DNA of 15,685 nt. Origin: an uncultured Burkholderiaceae bacterium. Its GTDB lineage: Bacteria > Pseudomonadota > Gammaproteobacteria > Burkholderiales > Burkholderiaceae. Made by a program: the position numbers and the translations under genes. The first letter of the stretch is position 1. Each line of letters starts with the position of its first letter. Positions 1-7,351 of the stretch are shown one piece after another. The notes below the pieces were generated by a model. It ran no database searches, was not told where the DNA came from, and saw only the letters and a program-made list of their open reading frames with translations. The DNA is taken from the NCBI GenBank assembly GCA_937862845.1, contig CALMCK010000028.1, positions 1-15,685 of the forward strand, read 5' to 3'.

Positions 1-1
1 A

Positions 2-712
2 AAAGGCAGCCAAATCGCTGCGCTGATACTTGAGCCGATTGCGGGCAATATGAACTTCGTGCGCGCTTCGACTGAGTTCATGCAAGCGTTGCGTCGCCTG
101 TGCACTGAGCATGGCGCACTGCTCATCATCGACGAAGTAATGACGGGCTTTCGCGTCGGCTTGCATTGCGCACAAGGCATTTACGGTGTTGATGCAGACA
201 TCACGACGTTGGGTAAAGTCATCGGCGGCGGCATGCCTGTCGCGGCATTTGGCGGGCGGGCGGACGTGATGGCGCACATGGCACCGCTCGGTGGTGTGTA
301 TCAAGCGGGCACTTTGTCGGGCAATCCTGTCGCGGTCGCAGCGGGTTTGGCGACTTTGTCGATTGTGCGAGAAGCTGGCTTTTATGAAAACCTGCGCGCC
401 AAAGCCTCCGTGCTGCTGGCAGGTTTAACCGACGCGGCGCGTGCTGCGGGCGTGCCTTTTTCAACTGAACTCGAGGGCGGCATGTTTGGCATGTTTTTCT
501 CTGATGTCGTGCCAAAAAGCTTTGCCGACGTCATGGCATCGCGCGTGGATTTATTCCCTGCGTTTTTCCACGCCATGCTCGATGAAGGCGTGTACCTCGC
601 ACCGAGCGCTTTTGAAGCGGGATTTATCAGCGCGGCACACACGGATGCTGACATTGCCGCGACGATTGCCGCGGCGCAGATTGCCTTTGCGAAAATCGCC
701 GACAAAGTTTGA
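2..712 (+). CDS. hemL: Glutamate-1-semialdehyde 2,1-aminomutase, C-terminal part (5' end outside window)
   Basis: PLP-dependent enzyme that converts glutamate-1-semialdehyde to 5-aminolevulinate in the C5 route to heme. The frame is open from base 2, so the ATG at 50 is internal: the residues before it read EPIAGN, which continues directly into MNFV, as in the family. About 236 residues are present, against a usual length near 430, so roughly the N-terminal 45% is missing because of the window edge. Visible motifs are the PLP-ring aspartate in LLIIDEVMTGFR, the Schiff-base lysine in TTLGKVIGGGMPVAAFGG (fragment residue 72), and YQAGTLSGNP. The TGA stop at 710-712 is followed two bases later by the ATG of the reductase gene, so the two are probably co-transcribed. 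Identity is secure; the general class-III aminotransferase alternative is unlikely given the GSAM-specific TLSGNP context. Confidence 0.95.
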   Translation, partial: KGSQIAALILEPIAGNMNFVRASTEFMQALRRLCTEHGALLIIDEVMTGFRVGLHCAQGIYGVDADITTLGKVIGGGMPVAAFGGRADVMAHMAPLGGVYQAGTLSGNPVAVAAGLATLSIVREAGFYENLRAKASVLLAGLTDAARAAGVPFSTELEGGMFGMFFSDVVPKSFADVMASRVDLFPAFFHAMLDEGVYLAPSAFEAGFISAAHTDADIAATIAAAQIAFAKIADKV

Positions 713-714
713 CC

Positions 715-1467
715 ATGACCACCCAAAAAGTCCTTCTCATCACAGGCGCGTCCAAAGGCATTGGTGCGGCGACGGCACTGCGTGCCGCTCGTGATGGCTG
801 GTCGGTCGCGGTGCATTATTTGAGCGACGCGACGGGTGCTCAGAGCGTCTGCGATGGCATCGTTGCCAACGGCGGGCAGGCGCACGCATTCCAAGCGGAT
901 TTACAAATCGACGCGCAGATTGAAGCGTTGTTCAAAAACGTTTTAAACCACTTCGGCCAACTCAATGGTCTGGTCAACAACGTCGGCATCACGCCGTTGT
1001 TCGGGCGCGTGGACGAAATGAACGCCACTCGACTGAATGAAGTATTTAACACCAACATCACCAGCGCCTTTCTCTGTGCAGGCCATGCGGTGCGCGCCAT
1101 GAGCACGCGTTACGGTCACAGCGGCGGCGTGTTGGTCAATGTGTCATCACGTGCCGCACAACTCGGCTCGCCCAATCGCTATGTGGACTACGCCGCGTCA
1201 AAAGCCGCACTCGATGCACTCACCATCGGTCTTGCCAAAGAAGTCGCGCTCGAAAAAATCCGCGTCAACGGCGTGCGACCGGGCATCGTCCACACCACCA
1301 TTCATGATAAAAACGGCGGCGATGCGATGTTGCAAGTGGGCAGTCAGAGTATTCCGATGCAACGGATTGCCGATCCCGAAGAAATCGCTGAAGCCATCGT
1401 TTGGTTGCTCTCGGATGCATCGAGCTACATGACGGGCAGTTTTTTGGACGTGGCGGGCGGACGTTAA
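715..1467 (+). CDS. Short-chain dehydrogenase/reductase (SDR family, NAD(P)-dependent)
   Basis: A 250-residue classical SDR oxidoreductase, presumably cytoplasmic. It has the nucleotide-binding motif TGASKGIG (residues 10-17), the NNVG motif (88-91), the catalytic serine region VNVSS (141-145) and the catalytic YxxxK pair (Y159, K163). The C-terminal pattern ITGSFLDV/GG type is present as MTGSFLDVAGG. A lysine before the second glycine of the first motif is more usual in NADP-dependent members, so NADP is the likelier cofactor; this is inference. The substrate cannot be read from the sequence. The frame could open at a TTG at 709 that overlaps the hemL stop, but the ATG at 715 gives the normal SDR N-terminus. 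It follows hemL by two bases, which suggests shared transcription but does not prove a heme role. Confidence 0.88.
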   Translation: MTTQKVLLITGASKGIGAATALRAARDGWSVAVHYLSDATGAQSVCDGIVANGGQAHAFQADLQIDAQIEALFKNVLNHFGQLNGLVNNVGITPLFGRVDEMNATRLNEVFNTNITSAFLCAGHAVRAMSTRYGHSGGVLVNVSSRAAQLGSPNRYVDYAASKAALDALTIGLAKEVALEKIRVNGVRPGIVHTTIHDKNGGDAMLQVGSQSIPMQRIADPEEIAEAIVWLLSDASSYMTGSFLDVAGGR

Positions 1468-1491
1468 CTTATTTAAAAAAACGAGGACAGC

Positions 1492-2178
1492 ATGCGAATT
1501 TTATTGGCAGAAGATGACACAGTATTGGCAAATGGCTTGTCCCGCGCACTGCGCGACGTCGGCTATGTGGTGGACGTGGTCGGCGATGGCAAAGCGGCCG
1601 ACGACATACTAAATGAACAAGAATGCGACATGGTGATACTCGATTTGGGCTTGCCCAAAATGCTCGGCCTCGAGGTTCTCCGCCGTGCCCGCGCCCGTGG
1701 CAACCAAACCCCGATATTGATACTCACCGCAGGCGATTCTGTGGAGCAACGTGTGCAAGGCTTGGATTTGGGCGCGGATGATTTCATGGCCAAACCGTTT
1801 TCGCTGTCAGAGCTACAGGCCCGTGTGCGTGCGCTGACGCGACGACAAGCGGGTTTTGGCCAGAGCCTTTTGCAGCTCGGCGCACTCTCATTTGACCAAT
1901 CATCACGCAGCGCGCATGTCAATGGCTCGTTGCTTGATTTGTCGGCGCGTGAAGTCAGTGTGCTCGAAGTGCTGTTCAGCCGCGCGGGCCGATTGGTCAG
2001 CAAAGAGCAAATTCTCACACAGCTGTGCGAGTGGAACGAGGAAGTCAGCCTGAACGCGATTGAAGTCTATGTGCATCGTCTGCGCAAAAAACTCGAGCCA
2101 TCTGGCGTGGTGATTTCGACCATTCGCGGACTGGGCTATTGTCTCGAAAAACCGAACGCACCTGCCGAGTCACCATGA
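1492..2178 (+). CDS. OmpR/PhoB-family response regulator (TctD/QseB-like)
   Basis: DNA-binding response regulator of 228 residues. The receiver domain (about 1-115) has the acidic pair D8-D9, phospho-acceptor D51 within VILDLGLPK, T79 and the conserved K101 in MAKPF. A winged-helix domain (about 130-220) follows, ending in the typical VHRLRKKLE recognition helix and TIRGLGY wing. A good ribosome binding site, GAGGA at 1483-1487, supports the ATG at 1492. The stop codon overlaps the ATG of the kinase gene (ATGA at 2175-2178), so the two are translationally coupled and act as partners. Sequence style is that of TctD/QseB regulators. No citrate-transporter or other obvious target gene is adjacent, so the regulon is unknown. 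The gap to the reductase upstream is only 24 bases. Confidence 0.93.
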   Translation: MRILLAEDDTVLANGLSRALRDVGYVVDVVGDGKAADDILNEQECDMVILDLGLPKMLGLEVLRRARARGNQTPILILTAGDSVEQRVQGLDLGADDFMAKPFSLSELQARVRALTRRQAGFGQSLLQLGALSFDQSSRSAHVNGSLLDLSAREVSVLEVLFSRAGRLVSKEQILTQLCEWNEEVSLNAIEVYVHRLRKKLEPSGVVISTIRGLGYCLEKPNAPAESP

Positions 2179-3590
2179 AATTTATCCATCGGAAATCTTT
2201 GTTTGGCCAAATCATCTTGTGGATGTTGATTCCATTGGCTGTGCTTTGGCCATTGTCGTTTTTGGTGAGCTACAAGCTCGGGCGAAACATCGCCGACGTG
2301 CCGTTTGATCAGAGCCTAAAAAACAGTGTGGTTAATTTACGCCAACAACTGCAAAGCTCGTACTCCGAACGTGCACTGTCGGCATGGGGGTTAAACGTAC
2401 CGTCGAGCGACAAGCAAGATCAGGTTTACTATCAAATCGCCAACATCGATTCAGAAACCATCCTTGGCAGCGTCGCCATGCCCAAACCCGCTGGTGACAT
2501 GGCTTTTAACGAAGTCGGCTTATACGATGCGCAGATGTATGGCGAGCCTGTGCGCATCGCCTACACTTGGGTGGACCGCAGCAATCAATCATCGATTTAT
2601 TCGTCCGACAAATCAAACAACCGTTTGCTCATACAAGTCGCCGAGACGCTGCACAAACGCGAGGGTTTGGCGCGAAAAATTTTACAAGGCGTGACGCTGC
2701 CCCAGTTGATATTTTTACCCATCAGCATGCTGTTGATTTGGTTTGGACTCTCACGCGGCATCGGCCGCCTCAAACGACTGCGCGCCGAAATGGCCAAACG
2801 CGACTCACAAGATTTGAGTGATTTATCCGCCACCGATGCCCCCGAAGAATTGCAACCTTTGGTACATGGTTTTAACGACGTGCTCTCGCGCTTGCGCCGC
2901 CACATCGCATTGCAAAAACGCTTTCTCACAGACACCGCGCATCAGATTAAAACACCGCTCGCGGGCCTGCAAACCCACGCCGAGTTCGCCTTACAAACCA
3001 GCAACATAGACGAGCAACGCAACAGCCTCAAACAAATCGCCGCCTCATCCGAGCGCACCGCACGTTTGGTCAATCAGCTCATCGCCCTCTCACACACCGA
3101 GCATTTATTAGAAGAGCAACTGGACCTGTCCACCGTGGACTTGGCGGTCATTGTGCGTCAGCAAACGATTTTTGCCGCCGATCGCGCCCTCGCCAAAGGC
3201 CTTAACATCGCCCTCGAAGTCCCCGAAACCGCCGTTTGGATTCAAGCACACGCCGTGATGTTGGGCGAGCTGATTAAAAACCTCATTGACAATGCGATTT
3301 TTTATACCCACACCAGTTTAACGGTGCGCGTCGTGGTGTTCGAGCGCACCGCACATGTGTCCGTGCTGGACGACGGCCCTGGAATACCGATGGATGAGCG
3401 TGAAGAAGTGTTTGAACCATTCCACAGCATACTCGGCGCACAAAACAACGGCAGCGGCCTCGGTCTGGCCATTGCCGCTCAAATCGCCAAAATGCACCAC
3501 ACACAGATTGACATCACGGACAACACCGAGCTTGCCCCAGATGAAATGGGCACCGTATTTCATGTCCCGTTCGATTTGAGCACGCTATAA
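2175..3590 (+). CDS. Membrane sensor histidine kinase, partner of the upstream regulator
   Basis: Two-component kinase of 471 residues. It has an N-terminal membrane helix (about 11-33), a periplasmic sensor region (about 34-175) of the 2CSK type seen in TctE/QseC-like kinases, and a second membrane helix (about 175-192). A linker then leads to the HisKA domain with H256 in the H-box HQIKTPLAGL. The ATPase domain shows the N-box around ELIKNLIDNA (365-374), the G1 box DDGPGIP (399-405) and the G2 box GSGLGLAIA (426-434). All residues needed for autophosphorylation are present. A TTG at 2139 would extend the frame by 12 residues, but the ATG at 2175 overlaps the regulator stop and directly precedes the membrane anchor, so it is preferred. 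The ligand cannot be inferred. Confidence 0.92.
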   Translation: MKFIHRKSLFGQIILWMLIPLAVLWPLSFLVSYKLGRNIADVPFDQSLKNSVVNLRQQLQSSYSERALSAWGLNVPSSDKQDQVYYQIANIDSETILGSVAMPKPAGDMAFNEVGLYDAQMYGEPVRIAYTWVDRSNQSSIYSSDKSNNRLLIQVAETLHKREGLARKILQGVTLPQLIFLPISMLLIWFGLSRGIGRLKRLRAEMAKRDSQDLSDLSATDAPEELQPLVHGFNDVLSRLRRHIALQKRFLTDTAHQIKTPLAGLQTHAEFALQTSNIDEQRNSLKQIAASSERTARLVNQLIALSHTEHLLEEQLDLSTVDLAVIVRQQTIFAADRALAKGLNIALEVPETAVWIQAHAVMLGELIKNLIDNAIFYTHTSLTVRVVVFERTAHVSVLDDGPGIPMDEREEVFEPFHSILGAQNNGSGLGLAIAAQIAKMHHTQIDITDNTELAPDEMGTVFHVPFDLSTL

Positions 3591-3591
3591 T
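3586..3591 (+). promoter_or_regulatory. Candidate -10 element for hemB
   Basis: A perfect TATAAT spans the end of the kinase gene, 51 bases before the hemB ATG. No good -35 hexamer lies 16-18 bases upstream. The hexamer partly arises from the CTA-TAA leucine-stop codons, so chance is a real possibility. Confidence 0.3.
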
Positions 3592-3642
3592 TAAGCCTCA
3601 TGAAAGCGCGCCATCCCAAACCTTAATCACACCTAAAAAACC

Positions 3643-4650
3643 ATGACCACTTACAACCGCACATTCCCAAATACCCGCCCACGGCGCATGCGCCGCGATG
3701 CTTTTTCACGCAACCTCATGCGCGAACACACATTGACCGCGCATGATTTCATTTACCCCGTATTCATCACCGAAGGCGAACAGATCAAAACACCGATTGC
3801 ATCCATGCCCAATCAATACCGCATGTCGCTCGACGAGCTGCTCAAAACCGCACAAGAAGCGGTGAACTTAGGCATTCCCGCACTGGCACTGTTTCCCGTG
3901 ATAGAGGCCAACCTTAAAACTGAAAACGGCAATGAAGCCCACAACCCCAACGGGCTGGTGCCACGCGCCATCGCGCTGCTCAAACAACATTTCCCCCAGC
4001 TCGGCGTGATGACCGACGTCGCACTCGACCCGTACACCTCACACGGACAAGACGGCGTCATCGACGAGCACGGCTATGTGCTGAACGACGAAACCACCGA
4101 GATTTTGGTGCAACAAGCCCTGTGCCATGCACAAGCAGGCGCAGACATGGTCGCTCCCTCCGACATGATGGACGGTCGGATTGGCGCGATTCGCACTGCA
4201 CTGGAAGCGAATCAATTCATTCACACACGGATCATGGCCTACTCGGCCAAATACGCCTCGCATTTTTATGGGCCGTTTCGTGACGCGGTCGGCTCGGGCG
4301 GCAATTTGGGCAAGTCGGACAAAAAAAATTATCAAATGGATTTCGCCAATGTCGATGAAGCGCTGCACGAAGTCGCCCTCGACTTGGCCGAAGGCGCCGA
4401 CATGGTGATGGTCAAACCGGGCATGCCTTACCTCGACGTCATCCGCGCTGCCAAAGAAACCTTTAAAGCCCCCACCTTCGCCTACCAAGTCAGCGGCGAA
4501 TACGCCATGATTCACGCCGCCGCCGCCAACGGCTGGCTCGACCTCGAAGGCTGCATGATGGAATCACTCATGGCTTTCAAACGCGCCGGCGCGGATGGGA
4601 TTTTGACTTACTTTGCGCTCGATGCGGCGCGGTTGTTACAAGGAAAATAA
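3643..4650 (+). CDS. hemB: Delta-aminolevulinic acid dehydratase (porphobilinogen synthase)
   Basis: Condenses two 5-aminolevulinate molecules to porphobilinogen, the second committed step of tetrapyrrole synthesis, in the cytoplasm. The 335-residue length is standard. The two Schiff-base lysines are K203 in MAYSAKYASHFYGPFRDA and K258 in MVMVKPGMPYLD. The metal-site loop reads DVALDPYTSHGQDG (125-138): it has aspartates where zinc enzymes carry cysteines, so this is the aspartate-rich, magnesium-responsive type known from Pseudomonas. The N-terminal arm RPRRMRRDAFSR is also typical. The ATG at 3643 matches the family N-terminus. The start of gloA lies one base after the TAA stop, so hemB, gloA and corA form a tight cluster. 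hemL, which makes its substrate, lies about 2.9 kb upstream on the same strand. Confidence 0.97.
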   Translation: MTTYNRTFPNTRPRRMRRDAFSRNLMREHTLTAHDFIYPVFITEGEQIKTPIASMPNQYRMSLDELLKTAQEAVNLGIPALALFPVIEANLKTENGNEAHNPNGLVPRAIALLKQHFPQLGVMTDVALDPYTSHGQDGVIDEHGYVLNDETTEILVQQALCHAQAGADMVAPSDMMDGRIGAIRTALEANQFIHTRIMAYSAKYASHFYGPFRDAVGSGGNLGKSDKKNYQMDFANVDEALHEVALDLAEGADMVMVKPGMPYLDVIRAAKETFKAPTFAYQVSGEYAMIHAAAANGWLDLEGCMMESLMAFKRAGADGILTYFALDAARLLQGK

Positions 4651-4651
4651 C

Positions 4652-5056
4652 ATGCGACTGCTCCACACCATGTTGCGCGTGCGCGACTTACAACGCTCCA
4701 TCGACTTTTACACACAAGTGTTGGGCATGACGCTTCTGCGTCAGCGCGACAACCCTGAGTACCAGTACACGCTCGCCTTCGTTGGCTATGCCGATGAGTC
4801 GGAGCAGGCCGTCATTGAGCTGACTTACAACTATGGCGTGACCGAATATGAGATTGGCACGGCTTACGGCCACATCGCACTCGGCGTATCGGATGTCGCG
4901 CAGACCTGCGCGCAGATTAAATCAATCGGCGGTCGTGTGACGCGCGAGGCGGGTGCGGTCAAAGGCGGCACGACGGTGATTGCATTTGTCGAGGACCCAG
5001 ATGGCTATAAAATCGAGCTCATCGAAGAAAACTTCCACGAGAAAGACCGTTTATAA
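4652..5056 (+). CDS. gloA: Lactoylglutathione lyase (glyoxalase I)
   Basis: Converts the hemithioacetal of methylglyoxal and glutathione to S-lactoylglutathione, detoxifying methylglyoxal in the cytoplasm. The product is 134 residues, close to the E. coli enzyme, and the four metal ligands fall at H5, E56, H74 and E122, the same numbers as in E. coli GloA. It lacks the extra loops of zinc-type glyoxalases, so the nickel/cobalt-type bacterial class is likely. The open frame extends upstream to 4613 inside hemB, but AAGGA at 4640-4644 and the family N-terminus MRLLHTMLRV point to the ATG at 4652. The stop is followed immediately by the corA ATG. No functional link to hemB or corA is evident beyond co-transcription. 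Confidence 0.95.
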   Translation: MRLLHTMLRVRDLQRSIDFYTQVLGMTLLRQRDNPEYQYTLAFVGYADESEQAVIELTYNYGVTEYEIGTAYGHIALGVSDVAQTCAQIKSIGGRVTREAGAVKGGTTVIAFVEDPDGYKIELIEENFHEKDRL

Positions 5057-6139
5057 ATGGACACTTATATTTTTAAAAACGGCAACCCCATACAAAAACG
5101 CACCGAAGCGGACAACTTGCCTTGTGATTTTATTTGGATAGATGCGCTGCGCGAAGACGTCGTGCGCGATCCTGCCGCTTGGAAAGTCGCCATCTGCGAG
5201 CAGACCCAGATCCACCTCGACGAGTTTCACATCACCGACATTCTCAACACCCAACACCCATCGAACTACGATCTCACGCACGAATACGAGATTTTAATTT
5301 TTCGCAAACTGTTGAGTAAAACACAGGACACTGTCACCCTCGATCCTGCCGCACTTTACACCTCGCCCGTCGTGTTCATCATCACGCCAAATGCCCTCAT
5401 CACCGTGCGCGAGTCCGTCAGCCAAACTTTTGACACCCTCAAGCTGCGTCTGCTGCAAAACAAGGATGCGCTGCGCACCCGTTTGCCCGGCTCACCACTC
5501 GAGTTGAGCTTGCGCATACTCAATGCGCTGGTCGATAAATACCTCGAGTTGCGCAGCCCGTTGACACGCCGCATCGACCTTTGGCAAAAGTTATTGCTCC
5601 AAGGCAACCAGCGATTCAACAACTGGCAACAGCTCCTCAATGAACGCCTCGCGCTGCACCAACTCGACAATCTGTGCGAAGAACAAATCGATGCCCTGCA
5701 AGAATTGCGCGACGAATACCTCGACCAGCAAACCGCCACCATCACAGAGCCTCCATCGCGCCGTGACATCCTGTCTGTGCGGCTCAATGATTTAATGGAA
5801 CACGTCAATCGCGTGCAAAACCACGCCGCCCGATTGGAGGACGCACTCAAGTCCGCCGTCGAGCTGCACTTCTCTGCGACCGCGCATCAAACCAACGAAA
5901 ACCTGCGTTTCCTCGCCATCCTCTCTGCCGTATTTGCGCCGCTCACATTGCTCACGGGGATATACGGCATGAATTTCGCTGTGATTCCAGGTCTGCACAA
6001 CCCCGACGGTTTTTGGTGGATGATGGGCATCATGGCTGGCGTGACCATCGGGCTGTTGTATTATTTTCGTTATCGACAATTGGTTTGGCGCAAGGAAAAG
6101 ACCGTCAAAGCCATGTTTGACACCACCCACACCCACTAG
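5057..6139 (+). CDS. CorA-family divalent metal channel (Mg2+/Co2+ or Zn2+ type)
   Basis: Inner-membrane pentameric divalent cation channel of the CorA superfamily, 360 residues. A large acidic and helical cytoplasmic domain (about 1-280) includes long charged helices around 150-270. Two C-terminal membrane helices follow (about 283-303 and 321-339). The signature YGMN selectivity motif sits at the end of the first (GMN at 304-306), followed by the periplasmic loop with HNPDG, close to the MPEL-loop position, and a basic tail. The ATG directly follows the gloA stop with no spacing, so translation probably depends on upstream ribosomes. Whether it carries magnesium, cobalt or zinc, and in which direction, cannot be told from sequence, so I give no symbol. 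It is the last gene before the strong terminator at 6253-6288. Confidence 0.9.
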   Translation: MDTYIFKNGNPIQKRTEADNLPCDFIWIDALREDVVRDPAAWKVAICEQTQIHLDEFHITDILNTQHPSNYDLTHEYEILIFRKLLSKTQDTVTLDPAALYTSPVVFIITPNALITVRESVSQTFDTLKLRLLQNKDALRTRLPGSPLELSLRILNALVDKYLELRSPLTRRIDLWQKLLLQGNQRFNNWQQLLNERLALHQLDNLCEEQIDALQELRDEYLDQQTATITEPPSRRDILSVRLNDLMEHVNRVQNHAARLEDALKSAVELHFSATAHQTNENLRFLAILSAVFAPLTLLTGIYGMNFAVIPGLHNPDGFWWMMGIMAGVTIGLLYYFRYRQLVWRKEKTVKAMFDTTHTH

Positions 6140-6200
6140 CAAACCACGCATTGCTGATATGGCTGCGAAATTGCCCTTGTATCGGCAGCTGCATTGTGAA

Positions 6201-6228
6201 AGTGATGGCCAGCAAGTTGGCCCTCACT
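6201..6228. other. Hairpin in the corA 3' region
   Basis: AGTGA-t-GGCCA pairs with TGGCC-c-TCACT around a 6-base loop, giving two 5-bp helices with a single mismatch. A palindrome, GCAGCTGC, lies just upstream at 6185-6192. No T-tract follows, so it is not a terminator by itself. It would fold in the corA 3' untranslated RNA or in a small RNA that ends at the terminator downstream. Confidence 0.45.
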
Positions 6229-6252
6229 GACTCGCAAACCATGACAATCCCC

Positions 6253-6288
6253 ATCAAAAATGGCGAGCCTCGGCTCGCCATTTTTGAT
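6253..6288. terminator. Bidirectional intrinsic terminator between corA and the deacetylase gene
   Basis: A near-perfect inverted repeat of 17 bases per arm (6253-6269 and 6272-6288) has a GC-rich core GGCGAGCC and an A-run and T-run on opposite flanks, so it can end transcripts from both convergent genes. It begins ten bases past the minus-strand gene's stop codon when read on that strand. Confidence 0.92.
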
Positions 6289-6298
6289 CTGAGAAACA

Positions 6299-7351
6299 TC
6301 ATGCCCAGCCGCGCAGCACTTCGACGAAATTCTCACCCAATGCATCACTGGCATAACCCCCTTCAAACACCAGCACCGTTGGTATATTTAATGCAGCGAG
6401 TGCGCGTCCCATGCGAGCGAACTCCGCTGCGCGCAGACCAAAGCCTGCAAAACCAGCACTGGACGACACAGGATCGTCTGCGTAAGTGTCCAAACCCAGC
6501 GAGACCACCAACGCCTCACAGCCCGATTGCGTCACCGCATCGCAAGCCTTGGCCAACGCGTCAAACCAACCGTCCACACCTGTGCCGTGTTTGAGTGGCA
6601 GATTCAAATTAAAACCCAGCCCAGCACCACTGCCAAGCTCATCTGCATGCCCAAGGTAAAAGGGGTATTCGGTGCGTGGGTCGCCGTGGACGCTGATGAA
6701 TGTCACATCGCTGCGTTCATAAAAAATCGCTTGCGTGCCGTTGCCGTGGTGGTAATCGACGTCGAGAATCGCCACGTGTTTTTTGCCCAGATTGAGTAGA
6801 TTTTGTGCGGCAACCGCAGCGTGGTTAATGAAGCAATAGCCACCAAAGAAGTCCGCGCCCGCGTGATGTCCAGGCGGGCGTGACAATGCCACTGCAACAT
6901 CGGCACCATCAATGAGTGCCTGTGCTGCAGCGGCAGCGCAGTCCGCACCACGGCGCGCAGCGCGCCATGTACCGGCAGTGAGCGGACTGCCACTGTCCAT
7001 GCTGTACAGACCGAGTTGCGCACAAAAATTATCGGGCACGATGTCGGTGCGCAGTGTGCGAATCGGCCAAACAGCAGGAAACGCTTCGAGTTCGGCATTC
7101 GTAGAGTCAAGTGCCAACCATTTGTCCCATGCACCTTCGAGAAACTTAAGGTAGGCCGCATCGTGAACTTGGCCAATCAACGCATCATCGCAGACAGGTG
7201 CCGCGGTGAACTCGCCCATCGCATGTTGGCGCAAGGATGCTTCGATGGCGTCTTGCCGCGCAGGCGTTTCAAAAGCGGGCACCAGCTTGCCGCGATAGAT
7301 TTCTTGGCGCGCACTGTGCGATGCGTGCTGATCGTTGTGGAAAATTTTCAT
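6299..7351 (-). CDS. Acetylpolyamine amidohydrolase-like deacetylase (histone deacetylase superfamily)
   Basis: Zinc-dependent deacetylase of 350 residues with the arginase/deacetylase fold. Catalytic motifs are SRPPGHHAG with the paired histidines H162-H163, LDVDYHHGNGTQ with zinc ligands D199 and H201, D288 in SLGLDTYADDP, and the transition-state tyrosine Y333 in VFEGGY. The N-terminus (IYRGKLVPAFETPAR) and the AGTWRAA segment resemble Mycoplana acetylpolyamine amidohydrolase more closely than protein deacetylases, so release of acetate from acetylated polyamines or similar small amines is the best guess. Acetyl-lysine proteins remain possible. The ATG overlaps the dusA stop by 4 bases (ATGA), which indicates translational coupling. 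The gene ends ten bases before a shared terminator. Substrate is inferred; the enzyme class is firm. Confidence 0.9.
   Translation of the reverse strand: MKIFHNDQHASHSARQEIYRGKLVPAFETPARQDAIEASLRQHAMGEFTAAPVCDDALIGQVHDAAYLKFLEGAWDKWLALDSTNAELEAFPAVWPIRTLRTDIVPDNFCAQLGLYSMDSGSPLTAGTWRAARRGADCAAAAAQALIDGADVAVALSRPPGHHAGADFFGGYCFINHAAVAAQNLLNLGKKHVAILDVDYHHGNGTQAIFYERSDVTFISVHGDPRTEYPFYLGHADELGSGAGLGFNLNLPLKHGTGVDGWFDALAKACDAVTQSGCEALVVSLGLDTYADDPVSSSAGFAGFGLRAAEFARMGRALAALNIPTVLVFEGGYASDALGENFVEVLRGWA

Noticed and set aside
6151..6594. A 147-codon plus-strand frame starting after corA.
   Set aside because: It runs through the bidirectional terminator and antisense to the deacetylase gene, with a basic, proline-rich translation typical of a shadow frame.
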